Assembly (NCBI GenBank): GCA_963705515.1 | Contig: CAVPJV010000007.1 | Location: 124,001-188,000 of the forward strand | Origin: Gaiellasilicea sp963705515 | GTDB taxonomy: Bacteria; Actinomycetota; Thermoleophilia; Gaiellales; Gaiellaceae | Reading direction: 5' to 3' | Length of the DNA: 64,000 bases | In this document: positions 52,400 through 60,993 of the stretch, piece after piece | Layout of the letters: every line of letters begins with the position of its first letter | How positions within the stretch are numbered: position 1 is the stretch's first letter | Notes under the pieces: generated by a model | What the model was told of the DNA's origin: nothing | Database searches by the model: none | What the model saw: only the letters and a program-made list of their open reading frames with translations | Translations under genes and position numbers: made by a program

Positions 52400-53064
52400 T
52401 TACGTATCAAGTGTCAGTGCGTCCCACGTTTCGTCGCTCAGAACCCAGTTCGAGCGCGTGGCGGCGGCTGACCACGGCGTACTCAGGGATCGTCTGGGGC
52501 GAGCGCCGATCTTCAAGCCTGCTCGCGACGTGACAGTGGTGGAGGAGGTACGCCACGTCAGCCGCAGTTGCGAGTTGGTCGATCTGACGTAGGCGCGGCG
52601 GTCGCGCAGAGTCGCTGCTCGACGCACCGACACGAATGTCGGGGAACCGCGTGACGAAGTCGTCGCCGCACAGCGCGTTCCAATCCATGACCTCGATTTC
52701 GCCGAGCGTCCAGGCGAGCGCCCACAACGCTTCAACCCATCGACGCCGAACCGATTCGTCGGGCATCGTCGATCCGTCGAAGGCATCTCGCTCCTCTGCC
52801 GCGGCACCGCCCCATAGTTCCTCTCGCCGAACCCAGTCACGCGCCCGCTGCAGGGTCGAACCCATGCGCCACAGCCGTCGCTGCGAAGAGTGCTAAGCAC
52901 CTAACGCGGACCGTTCGTGCCGATTTCGGACACGAAACGTCAGGAAGAGGCAGCGCGGGCGGATCGCAGCCGAACGGTTCAACGAGTGCGAGCGCGCTTT
53001 CTCTGACCTCGTCGAGCGGCATCGGCATGGCCGAAGCGTAGACGCGAGGCCGCTCAGCCGTCAT
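52400..53064 (-). CDS. DUF4272-domain protein, two apparent +1 frameshifts
   Basis: Frames joined at about 52852 and 52464 give about 220 residues: MTAERPRVYA, RVRCLALFAATAVAHGFD, RRRWVEALWALAWTLGEI with DWNALCGDDFVTRFPD, LATAADVAYLLHHCHVASR, VVSRRHAL and NWVLSDETWDALTLDT. This is the complete DUF4272 pattern, including the terminal W---LDT. Function unknown. The start codon ATG 53064 lies inside repeat R1, so the gene start and the repeat share sequence. Confidence 0.75.
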
Positions 53065-53090
53065 TCCGGAACACTCGCGCAACCGAGTGG
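53054..53090. repeat. Interspersed ~37-bp repeat, copy R1
   Basis: Core GTCATTCCGGAACACTCG, then CGAGTG pairing with CACTCG as a perfect 6-bp hairpin. Contains the start codon of the DUF4272 gene read leftward. Confidence 0.75.
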
Positions 53091-53122
53091 GACGCCACGC
53101 GAGCCGGTGATAGCGTCGCCTC

Positions 53123-53383
53123 ATGCCCGAGAGCGATGAGATACGGGCGCTGCGATCGCGCGTCACCGACATCGCGAACGACGTCATCCAGCTGAGGCGC
53201 TCGGCACCCGAAGCGGCTCTAGAGCTAGATCGCCTCCGCGCGAGCCTCGTGCTGCTGGAAACCGCGCTTCGCCCGTTCGTCGGACTCGCTGCTGAATGGG
53301 ACTACGACCCGGCTCGCCGCCCGGAGGTCGAACGCGAAATCCTGTCCGCGGCCGAAACCCTCCGGCGTAACTTCGGGACATAG
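53123..53383 (+). CDS. Hypothetical protein, 86 aa
   Basis: ATG 53123 opens MPESDEIRALRSRVTDIAND. The product is a helical, charged protein (SAPEAALELDRLRASLVLLE; ARRPEVEREILSAAETLRRN) with a possible coiled coil and no membrane segment. No family is recognised. It is the only gene between repeats R1 and R2. Confidence 0.6.
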   Translation: MPESDEIRALRSRVTDIANDVIQLRRSAPEAALELDRLRASLVLLETALRPFVGLAAEWDYDPARRPEVEREILSAAETLRRNFGT

Positions 53384-53384
53384 C

Positions 53385-53420
53385 TCAGGGGACATTCCCG
53401 GACGCTGGCCCAGGCCGCCG
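53385..53420. repeat. Interspersed ~37-bp repeat, copy R2
   Basis: TCAGGGGACATTCCCGGACG then CTGGCCCAGGC, matching R3 and R4 with a few changes. It lies between convergent gene stops, so it is not explained by a gene start. Confidence 0.7.
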
Positions 53421-53431
53421 TCGCCACGTCC

Positions 53432-54037
53432 TCAGACCGCGGCTGCCCGGTCTAACAGGCGCTCGTATTCCTTCCAGAAGGCCAGGTAGTCCTGTCGATC
53501 GTCGTCGTCGTGGAACGACTTCTCGATTCCCTCGAACGGCTCCTTGGCCCGTTGCGCGAACGACTTGATCTCAGCCCGGTACGCGGCGAGCGGTATCTCG
53601 ACCGCGAGTCCCGGGTAGTGCACCGCTGGGCCTTCACCAGTGGAGTCGTACCTGACCACGTCAGCGATCCGCACTCGACCGTCGACGTGCGTGACCGTCC
53701 AGTCGATCCCGATCGGGCAGCCCATCATCAGGATCGCGCCACAGCCGTGAGGAATCAGTCGATCGGGGAATGGCTCCCCGGAAGTGTCTCGCCGATCAGA
53801 CTCAAGCGTTCGGAGGAGACCCAAGGCAGCTTCGCTGATCCCATATTGGCCGTCCCCATCGCCGACCGCGATGACTCGACCACCGACCGTAAGGCGAATG
53901 TCGCCGTGCGTGCAGAGGTCGTGCGTGGCCACGTCATAGTCGGGGTCATCCGACGCGATCCATCCCTGCTTGACGATCTCGATGTGGAACTCGGCCGACT
54001 CGATGCGACCATCGTAAAGGGTGCGTTCAGGCGTCAT
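53432..54037 (-). CDS. Hypothetical protein, 201 aa
   Basis: The start ATG 54037 (MTPERTLYDGRIESAEFHIE) lies inside repeat R3, parallel to the DUF4272 start in R1. The product looks like a real cytoplasmic protein: IVKQGWIASDDPDYDVATHD, DLCTHGDIRLTVGGRVIAVG, GISEAALGLLRTLESD, PHGCGAILMMGCPIGIDWTV, and a helical acidic end. No family is recognised. It is the only gene between repeats R2 and R3. Confidence 0.72.
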   Translation of the reverse strand: MTPERTLYDGRIESAEFHIEIVKQGWIASDDPDYDVATHDLCTHGDIRLTVGGRVIAVGDGDGQYGISEAALGLLRTLESDRRDTSGEPFPDRLIPHGCGAILMMGCPIGIDWTVTHVDGRVRIADVVRYDSTGEGPAVHYPGLAVEIPLAAYRAEIKSFAQRAKEPFEGIEKSFHDDDDRQDYLAFWKEYERLLDRAAAV

Positions 54038-54063
54038 TCCCGAACACTGGCCCAAACGAGTGG
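54027..54063. repeat. Interspersed ~37-bp repeat, copy R3
   Basis: TCAGGCGTCATTCCCGAACA then CTGGCCCAAACGAGTGG. Best match to R4 over the first 20 bases and to R1 over the CACT/AGTG hairpin. Confidence 0.75.
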
Positions 54064-54121
54064 CCTCTCCCGGGACTCGCTGGCCCTCGGTCCCCCAGGT
54101 GCGGCAAGTAGCCTGCAGGAA

Positions 54122-54982
54122 ATGGACGTCGAGCCGATCGAAGGCGCCGCGCAAGGCGAAGAGGTGCCACTGGCGGGCGGTGACGTCACAGAGGGAGTCG
54201 TGCGCGTCGGCGATACGGTCCGCCGTCCGCGAGGGCCGTGGTCGAGCTCGGTTGCGAGTTACCTCCACCACCTCAATCGGGTCGGGTTCCCGGAGTCGCC
54301 GCGTTACCTCGGCATCGACGAGCGAGGCCGCGACATCCTCCAGTTCATCCCGGGCGATGTACCAAGCCAGCCGGTGGTGGAGTCGTGGGCCGCAGCCACG
54401 TCCGTTCTCGTCGGTATCGCCGACCTTCTTCGCCGTCTACACGAGGCTTCGGCCTCTTTTGTCCCTCCGGCGGATGCGCGCTGGTTCGGCGATGACGTCC
54501 ACGTCGACATGCCTGCCGACCTGCGATCGGAGCCGCCTTCCGACATCATCAGCCACTTCGACGTCACGCCACAGAACGTCGTGTTCCGCGACGGCAATCC
54601 CATTGGGCTCATCGACTTCGACCTGACCCGGCCCGGCAGTCGTCTCGGCGACGTCATCAACACGGCGATGTGGTGGGTGCCGTTGTTCCCTGAGCCAGAT
54701 CGCGATCCTGCGCTGGCGATGTGTAACGCCCCGACTCGGCTGGCCATGTTCGTCGACGCGTATGGACTGACCGACTCGCTAAGAGCGATGTTCTGCGATG
54801 TCGCGATCGACGGCGCAACCCGTTCCTGGCACCGGATGCGGGCCAACGCCAAACAGCGTGGCGGAGGTTGGGCACGCATGTGGGCCGAAGGAGTGGGCGA
54901 CCGCATCCTGCGCCGACGGGGATGGATGATCGAGCAGCGGGCGACCATCGAGGATGCCCTCCGCGCAGGTCTCGAAGTGTGA
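54122..54982 (+). CDS. Aminoglycoside phosphotransferase-like (APH/choline kinase fold) protein
   Basis: ATG 54122 follows GCAGGA. The 286-residue product has the kinase-like pattern of APH proteins: catalytic Brenner motif SHFDVTPQNVVFRDG (Asp and Asn present), then the metal motif GLIDFDLTRPGSRLGDV. The N-terminal lobe is short, with VRVGDTVRRP and DILQFIPGDVPSQPV. It may phosphorylate a small molecule; antibiotic resistance is possible but not shown. It is the only gene between repeats R3 and R4. Confidence 0.82.
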   Translation: MDVEPIEGAAQGEEVPLAGGDVTEGVVRVGDTVRRPRGPWSSSVASYLHHLNRVGFPESPRYLGIDERGRDILQFIPGDVPSQPVVESWAAATSVLVGIADLLRRLHEASASFVPPADARWFGDDVHVDMPADLRSEPPSDIISHFDVTPQNVVFRDGNPIGLIDFDLTRPGSRLGDVINTAMWWVPLFPEPDRDPALAMCNAPTRLAMFVDAYGLTDSLRAMFCDVAIDGATRSWHRMRANAKQRGGGWARMWAEGVGDRILRRRGWMIEQRATIEDALRAGLEV

Positions 54983-55028
54983 AACAGGTCAGCTGAACCG
55001 TCTACGAGACTAGCCCTCTGAGAGTCGG

Positions 55029-55066
55029 TCAGGCGTCATTCCCGAACGCTGGCCCAGGCGGCTGCC
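55029..55066. repeat. Interspersed ~37-bp repeat, copy R4
   Basis: TCAGGCGTCATTCCCGAACG then CTGGCCCAGGCGGCTGCC. Read leftward it starts MTPDRLSEG and then stops, so it copies the start-codon block of its relatives without a gene behind it. Confidence 0.75.
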
Positions 55067-55107
55067 CCGCCCCTGCCCGATCCAGGTCGACGTGCTCGCC
55101 GCGTCAA

Positions 55108-55122
55108 CCCCGCGACGCGGGG
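55108..55122. terminator. Short perfect hairpin
   Basis: CCCCGCG-A-CGCGGGG between the ends of the phosphotransferase-like gene and the Rep gene. Too small a loop for a classical hairpin, but a likely transcription stop or protein site. Confidence 0.35.
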
Positions 55123-55219
55123 TCGGCTCCGCCTTGACGCGACTGCGCGCGCCGACCCGGGGCAGGTATCGGGGCAGCCTTGCTCGATGGTCGCGCGAGA
55201 CAGTCCGGCGGGAGGCCGT

Positions 55220-56281
55220 TCACGGAGCGTTTGGAGCTGCGACCACCGGGTCGAGAAGGCGCAACACCAGGCGCTCCTGATCCGCGCTCATCTTCGGCAT
55301 GTCGCAGAAGCCTTTCCGCGCCGCCCACACCCGCCGGGCCAAACGAGAGACTGTCATCGTGACGCCCGAAACCCGACTAAGCCACGGGGCGACGTAAAAG
55401 ACCCGTTCGCCCGAGTGCCGGAGCAGGAAGGCCGAAGCGCCATCCCCCTTAGACAGATAGCCGGCCAGCTTCGAGACATAGTGGCGCAGCCGCCCCGCCT
55501 CATACCTGCCCTGCTCGAGCAATGCCCGTTCGTACGTGGACGTGTGGCCGAGTCCTTGCGCGTACGCGACCGGCTTCAACGCCCGGAAGAATGCTCGTGC
55601 AAACGCTTTCTCAAGCGCCGTTGTATGCCCTAGCGCGAAGTGCAAATGGGGCACCCCGCGCGACTGATCCTCCAGCACCCACAGGAGCAGACTCGGCCAC
55701 GTCGATTCGGCCCATCCCTCCCGCCGGAGCTGCCTGATCGCAGCCGTCCGCGCCGTGTTGAGCGTGTCACGCCGACGCGCCGACCACAGCCGCCGCTGAT
55801 CATCAGCGACAGAATCGAGGACACGACACCCGAGCGGACCCGAGCACGTCACCTGCTCAGGGTGCGAGCACTTCGACCGGTCCCACCACCACGGCTCTGC
55901 GGTGCAGGTGAGCACGCCCTGAAGAACCTTCGCCTCCGACCCGTATAGCTCGCAGTACGCGTCGAGCGCGGCGTGGATCACCGACCGGAAGGATGCAGCC
56001 CAGGACGGGCGTACCGCATCGCACCAGCGCCGTCCGCATGACCGCCGCTCACGACGAATCACCTTCCCGCATCCACCAGGGCACCACCGCTCCGACTCGT
56101 CCAGGCCAATGCCTCGGATCGAGTCGCACACCGCTCGCGTCCGCTCGAAGGCCGCAAGCTCAGCAGGCGTGTGGGCGTGCCGATACCTCGCCCGCCTCCG
56201 CCCGACGCGTTCTTCCGGCGCAGGAGTCGGATTAGCAGGCACATCGAATGCGGTCTGATCCGCGTGAACCCGTCTACGCAC
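55220..56281 (-). CDS. Rolling-circle replication initiator (HUH Rep protein)
   Basis: The 353-residue product (GTG 56281) has an N-terminal zinc-binding-like cluster (RWCPGGCGK, SCGRRWCDA), then the HUH metal motif in SRGVPHLHFALG (His-x-His near residue 212) and the catalytic tyrosine motif HYVSKLAGYLSKG (near 268-275). This is the order expected for plasmid Rep proteins that nick a double-strand origin. It is the last gene before ssrA, at the right end of the integrated element, with palindromic DNA directly upstream. It would replicate the excised circle. Confidence 0.85.
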   Translation of the reverse strand: MRRRVHADQTAFDVPANPTPAPEERVGRRRARYRHAHTPAELAAFERTRAVCDSIRGIGLDESERWCPGGCGKVIRRERRSCGRRWCDAVRPSWAASFRSVIHAALDAYCELYGSEAKVLQGVLTCTAEPWWWDRSKCSHPEQVTCSGPLGCRVLDSVADDQRRLWSARRRDTLNTARTAAIRQLRREGWAESTWPSLLLWVLEDQSRGVPHLHFALGHTTALEKAFARAFFRALKPVAYAQGLGHTSTYERALLEQGRYEAGRLRHYVSKLAGYLSKGDGASAFLLRHSGERVFYVAPWLSRVSGVTMTVSRLARRVWAARKGFCDMPKMSADQERLVLRLLDPVVAAPNAP

Positions 56282-56322
56282 GACGACTTCCCGACAGGTC
56301 GCACGTGCACCGGGCCGTCGCC

Positions 56323-56396
56323 GTGGGTCGCATGCGACCCACCGGCGACGCCCCCGCTACCCGTTTGCGACCGCGACCGAGGCACTCGGTCGCAAA
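56323..56396. other. Palindromic cluster upstream of rep: candidate replication origin
   Basis: GTGGGTCGCA and TGCGACCCAC abut as a perfect 20-bp palindrome at 56323-56342. TTTGCGACCG (56364-56373) pairs with CGGTCGCAAA (56387-56396), enclosing CGACCGAG-GCA-CTCGGTCG (56374-56392), so two alternative hairpins compete. Located between the Rep start and the ssrA end, where origin and rep promoter are expected. Confidence 0.5.
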
Positions 56397-56492
56397 TCGT
56401 CGGTTTTCCTTGCGCAGCCCTTCGCACCTCTGCGCGGGCCTTCTTCCTGCACAGGGCGACTTCTCGCACCCTTTCGTACCTTTCCTGCCGAG

Positions 56493-56857
56493 TGGAGGCG
56501 GCGGGAATCGAACCCGCGTCCGCGGACGCACCGGACAGAGCATCTACAAGCGTAGTCCCGGATTCAGATTCGCCCGCCGGTCGGTTCCGAGACGACACAC
56601 CCGACGGGCTAGCCATCCTTTGAATGTCGCGCCGCGGGCGATTGGCTCTCCCTTGGCGCCGAGCCCGACGTTGGCGCCGCATTCCCCGCCTCGGGCCGAG
56701 CGGGGAGCGACGTCGCCAGTCCTAAGGGTTACTTAGGCAGCGATTGCGAGTTCGTTCTTCGCATTTGTTCGTTTCCCGGTGGTTTAACGAGGCCGACCGG
56801 GGACCTCGGCTTGCAGCTCTACCGGAGAACCGACCACGTCGAAACCAGGTCGCCCCC
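56493..56857 (-). ncRNA. ssrA: tmRNA
   Basis: The 5' end GGGGGCG (56857-56851) pairs with CGCCTCC at the 3' end, and the tRNA-like domain shows CGGGTTCGATTCCCG near 56500-56515; discriminator A, no encoded CCA. GGTTTCGAC near the 5' end is the standard tmRNA signature. The internal frame ends AKNELAIAA before TAA, giving a hydrophobic degradation tag of the usual kind. tmRNA with SmpB rescues stalled ribosomes. Its 3' end is the insertion target for the repeat array to the left. Length 365 nt is normal. Confidence 0.95.
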
Positions 56858-56885
56858 GTATGTCTTGTGACCATAGTGTAGCCGC

Positions 56886-57807
56886 GTGGCGAAGATTCGC
56901 GAGATCGGCGAGGACGAGCTCGAGGCATTCGTCGGCGTCCTCGCGAGCGCCATGCCGCGCGAGGAGACGGGCGGCGTCGCCGGCCTGATCGATTGGCGCC
57001 GGCAGGCCGAGGCGATGATCTGGCTACTGGCCGAGGAGGACGACGAGGTCGTCGGCGCCGGCTACGCTCTCACCGGCTGGCACACCCCGCCTCATCGCGG
57101 GATCGGCTCCGCGCTCGTCGTGCCGGAGCGGCGCGGCGCACGGCGTCGGCGACAGGCTCCGCGCCGAGCTCGAGCGGTGGGCGGCAGAGCACGGCGCGAC
57201 CGAGCTCGAAGGCCCCGTCGCCGAGGACGACGACGGCAGCCTCGCCTGGGCGGCAGCGCGCGGCTACGAGGAGGCCGGGCGCAACTCGCGGATGGTGCTC
57301 GACCTGACGACGATCGACGCACCGACCGTCGAGCCGCCGCCCGGGATCGAGATCGTCACGTGGGCGGAGCGTCCGGAGCTGGCCGAGGGTCTCTGGGAGG
57401 TCGCGCGCGAGGCAGCACCCGACATCCCCGGTGAGGAGGAGACGGACGTCGGCACGCTCGACGAGTGGCTCGACCGCGACATGCGCGGCAGCGGCGACCG
57501 GCCCGAGGCGGTCTTCGTCGCGGTCGAGGACGGCGAGGTGCTCGGCTACGCCAAGCTCGCGTTCTCAGAGGAGACGACGGAGCGCGCGTTCCACGACCTC
57601 ACCGGCGTCAAGCGGACGCACCGCGGCCGCGGGATCGCGGCCGTCCTGAAGGCGGCGCAGATCGCATGGGCGAAAGAGAACGGCTACCGGAGTCTCCAGA
57701 CCTCGAACGAGGTCCGGAATGCGCCGATCCGGCACCTGAACGCGAAGCACGGTTACGTGCTCGAGCCGGGTGTCGTGATCGTGCGCCGCACGCTCGCGGC
57801 TACCTGA
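56886..57807 (+). CDS. Tandem GNAT acetyltransferase, one apparent +1 frameshift
   Basis: GTG 56886 starts AKIREIGEDELEAFVGVLAS; one extra base near 57137 separates this from GVGDRLRAELERWAAEHGAT and the C-terminal half. The joined protein of about 306 residues has two GNAT domains. The second is complete: VFVAVEDGEVLGYAKLAF, the acetyl-CoA loop KRTHRGRGIAAVLKAAQIAW, and RNAPIRHLNAKHGYVLEPG. The first has a degenerate V-PERRG-A-GVGDRL loop. Target unknown. It begins only 28 bases from the tmRNA 5' end on the opposite strand, so the two promoters must overlap. Confidence 0.82.
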
Positions 57808-58636
57808 GCATCGCCTCCTCGATCGCCCGCCGGCCGATGACACGGGCGAGGTGCGCGCGGAACTCGGCGCTGGCGGCCGTATCGGTCAGCGGGTCCGTGC
57901 CTTCCGCCATCTGCGCAGCCGGATCCTCGTCCCCCGAGCGAAGCGCCTCCTCCGCCGCGTTCGCACGCAGCGGTGTCGGGCCCATGTTCGTGAGTGTGAT
58001 CCTCGCGTCGTCGACGTCACCGTTGTCGCGCCGCACGAGGGCCGCGACGCCGACGGTCGCCCAGTCCTGGGCGCGCCGCGTGAACTTGAGATACGACCAG
58101 CCGGTCCACGCATCCAGCTTCGGTAGCCGGATCTCCGTCAGCATCTCCGCCGCGCCACACGCCGACGTGAACACCCCCTGGAAGAACTCGGCTGCGGGAA
58201 CCGTCCGCTCGCCGGCCGGGCCTGCGATCACGATCTCGGCCCCGAGCGCGAGGATCACGGCCGGGAAGTCCGAGGCGGGATCGCAATGCGCGAGCGACCC
58301 GCCGATCGTGCCGCGATGGCGTACCTGCGGGTCGCCGATCAGACCGGCGGTGTGGGAGACGATCGGACAGTGCTCCTGGATCAGCGGATCGTCCTGGAGC
58401 GCCTTGTACCGGGTCAGCGGCCCGATCGCGAGCCACTCGCCCGTATCCCGCACGTACGAGAGCTCGGAGAGGCGGCCGATGTCGACGAGCATGGACGGCC
58501 GTGCGAAGCGAAGCCGGAGCAGCGGGATCAGCGAGTGCCCGCCGGCGAGCAGCTTCGCGTCCTCCCGCGAGCCGAGCAGCGAGACCGCGTGCTCAGCCGA
58601 CTCGGCGACCTCGTAGTCGAACGACGAGGGGATCAT
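57800..58636 (-). CDS. FAD-binding subunit of a molybdenum hydroxylase (CoxM/XdhB-like)
   Basis: The 278-residue product has the FAD-binding PCMH pattern: AKLLAGGHSLIPLLRLRFAR near the N-terminus, then GDPQVRHRGTIGGSLAHCDP (the TIGG-x-AHxDP signature) and the C-terminal CO-dehydrogenase flavoprotein domain. ATG 58636 overlaps the end of the large-subunit gene (ATGA). With CoxL- and CoxS-type subunits it forms a cytoplasmic (or membrane-attached) MoFeS-flavoenzyme. Its end overlaps the opposing GNAT gene by eight bases. Confidence 0.92.
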   Translation of the reverse strand: MIPSSFDYEVAESAEHAVSLLGSREDAKLLAGGHSLIPLLRLRFARPSMLVDIGRLSELSYVRDTGEWLAIGPLTRYKALQDDPLIQEHCPIVSHTAGLIGDPQVRHRGTIGGSLAHCDPASDFPAVILALGAEIVIAGPAGERTVPAAEFFQGVFTSACGAAEMLTEIRLPKLDAWTGWSYLKFTRRAQDWATVGVAALVRRDNGDVDDARITLTNMGPTPLRANAAEEALRSGDEDPAAQMAEGTDPLTDTAASAEFRAHLARVIGRRAIEEAMLR

Positions 58637-60991
58637 GACCGTGCCTCCTCGATCGCCCGCCACACCCGCTCGGGCGTGGCGGGCATGTCGATGTCCGTGA
58701 CGCCGAACGGCGCCAGCCCGTTGATGACCGCGTTCATCACCGCGGCCGGCGAGGCGATTGCGCCCGTCTCGCCGACACCCTTCACGCCGAGAGGGTTCGT
58801 CGGGCTCGGCGTCTCCGTTCGGTCGAGCTCGTAGTTCGGCACCTCCACCGCGGACGGGACGAGGTAGTTCGTCAGCGACGAGGTCAGCAGCACGCCGTCC
58901 TCGTCGTAGACCGCCTCCTCGAAGAGGGCCTGCGCGACCCCCTGCGTGATCCCGCCGTGGATCTGGCCGTCGACGATCATCGGGTTGACGACCTTGCCGA
59001 CGTCGTCGACCGCGACGTAGCGGAGCAGCCGCACGTCGCCGGTCTCGGTGTCGATCTCGACGACGGCCGCGTGCGCCCCGCCCGGCCAGCTGAAGTTGGG
59101 CGGGTCGTAGACCGCGGTCGCCTCGAGGCCGGGCTCGAAGCCGGGCGGGAGGTTGTGCGCCGACCACGCCGTGAACGCCAGCGCCTTGATCGTCACCGAC
59201 GCGTCGGCGGCGCTGAAAGTGCCACCTTCGTAGGTGAGCTCGCTCTCGTCGACGCCGAGCTCGTGCGCGGCGAGCGTCCGCGCCTTCGCCACGATCTTCT
59301 GAGCGGCGTTGTGGAGCGCGATCCCGCCGACGGTCAGGCTGCGGCTGCCGTAGGTGTCCATCCCGAGCGGGCTGACGCTGGTGTCACCGTGCAGCACCTC
59401 GATCTCGTCGACCGCGTAGCCAAGCTCGTCCGCCGTGATCTGCGACCAGGCCGTCTCGTGCCCCTGTCCGTGCGGCGACGTGCCGGTGAGCACCTGTACC
59501 GTCCCGCTCGGCAAGCAGCGGATCGTGGCCGCGTCCCAGCCGCCGGCGACGTAACGGATCGCACCGAGGATCCCCGACGGCGCGAGGCCGCACATCTCGA
59601 CGTAGGTCGAGAAGCCGATCCCGAGCTGCTTCGCGTCGCCACGCTCGCGCCGCTCGGCCTGCTCTGCGCGAACGGCCTCGAGGTCGAGCTGCTCGATCGC
59701 CCTGTCGAGCGAGGCGTGGTAGTCGCCCGGAGTCGATCGTGAGCCCGGACGCGATCGTAGCCGGGAACTCGGTGATGAAGTTCTTGCGGCGCAACTCGAG
59801 CGGATCCATGCCGAGCTCGCGCGCGAGCGCATCCATCGCCCGCTCGATCGCGTAGGTCGCCTCGGGCCGCCCGGCGCCTCGGTACGCGTCGGTCGGCGTC
59901 GTGTGCGTGAAGACGCCCGTGCACGTGAAGCTGTAGGCGGGGATGTCGTAGCAGCCCGCGTAGACCCACGCGCCGAGCAGCGGGATCCCGGGCGTCACCA
60001 GCTGCAGATACGCGCCCATCGCCGCGACGAGCCGGACGCGGACCGCGGTGACCGAGCCCTCCGACGTGGCCGCCAGCTCGATCTCCTGGAGGACGTCGCG
60101 GCCGTGGATCGTCGCCGTGAACGCCTCCGAGCGCTCCTCGATCCACTTCACCGGCAGGTGCAGCCGGCGCGCGATCGCGAGACAGAGCGCCTCTTCGGCG
60201 TAGACGTCGAGCTTCGAGCCGAAGCCGCCGCCCACGTCCGGCGCGATCACACGCAGCCGCGCCTCCGGGATCCCGACGACACCTGCGAGCGTCAGCCGCG
60301 CGATGTGCGGGATCTGAGTCGACGTCCACAGCGTCAGCTCACCGGTGCCGGGCAGCTCCTGGGCGAGCACGCCGCGCGGCTCCATCGCCACGGGGATCAG
60401 CCGCTGCTGGCGGTAGCGCTGCTTGACGGTGACGTCGGCCTCGGCGAACGCCTTGTCGATCTCGCCGGCGTCGAGCTTCCAGACGTAGCACTCGTTCGTC
60501 CCGAGGTCGTCGTGGACGAGGGGCGCGTCAGCGTCGAGCGCCTTGCCGACGTCGGCGACCGCCTTGAGCGGCTCGTAGTCGACCTCGACGAGCTCGGCGG
60601 CGTCCTTCGCGATCGCCCGCGTCTCTGCCACGACGACCGCGACGCCGTCACCGACGTGCCGCGCCTTGTCGAATGCGAGCGGGAAGTGCGACGGCATCTT
60701 GATCTCTTCGGTGACGGGCCACGCGCAGGGCAGCGAGCCGGCCCAGTCGGCGGCGAGGTCGGCGCCGCTGAAGGCGGCGACGACGCCCTTGACCTTCCGC
60801 GCCGCGGCGAGGTCGACCTTGCCGATCCGCGCGTGCGCGTACGGGCTGCGGACGACGGCGAGCCAGACCTGGCCCGGGAGGTTGATGTTGTCGATGAACT
60901 GGCCGTTGCCGGTGACGAGCTTCCGGTCCTCCTTGCGCGGGACCGACGTGCCGACGACGCGGCCGGTGGTGAGGGTCTCGGTCGTGGCCAT
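58633..60991 (-). CDS. Molybdopterin-binding large subunit, CoxL/XdhA-like, one apparent +1 frameshift
   Basis: ATG 60991; the joined product has about 785 residues. The break is an extra G near 59731 (IDSGDYHASLDRAIEQLD resumes in the other frame). Landmarks are GQFIDNINLPGQVWLAVVRS, VIAPDVGGGFGSKLDVYAEE, the active-site loop TDAYRGAGRPEATYAIERAM, and the catalytic glutamate in GVGETGAIASPAAVMNAVI. The loop is AYRGAGR, not the AYxCSFR of true (form I) CO dehydrogenase, so it is a form-II/aldehyde-type hydroxylase with unknown substrate. Co-transcribed with CoxS- and CoxM-type genes. Confidence 0.9.
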
Positions 60992-60993
60992 CC

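Larger units (their letters stand above)
50002..56492. mobile_element. Integrative plasmid-like element inserted at the ssrA 3' end (~6.5 kb)
   Basis: Bounded on the left by degenerate repeat copy E and on the right by ssrA itself. It carries a tyrosine recombinase at the left end, small element-type genes (51191, 51822), accessory genes including DUF4272 and a phosphotransferase-like protein, and an HUH replication initiator at the right end with palindromic DNA upstream of it. This gene set resembles the actinobacterial integrative conjugative/plasmid elements of the pSAM2 type, but no FtsK-like transfer gene is present, so it is probably a mobilisable or reduced form. Confidence 0.72.

Noticed and set aside
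53054..55066. Integron attC sites for repeats R1-R4
   Set aside because: The RYYYAAC/GTTRRRY core pair is not present, genes are in mixed orientation, and the recombinase nearby is an integrase of the tmRNA type without a visible IntI insertion.
58633..60991. True carbon monoxide dehydrogenase
   Set aside because: The active-site loop is AYRGAGR, not the AYxCSFR needed for the Mo-Cu CO site.
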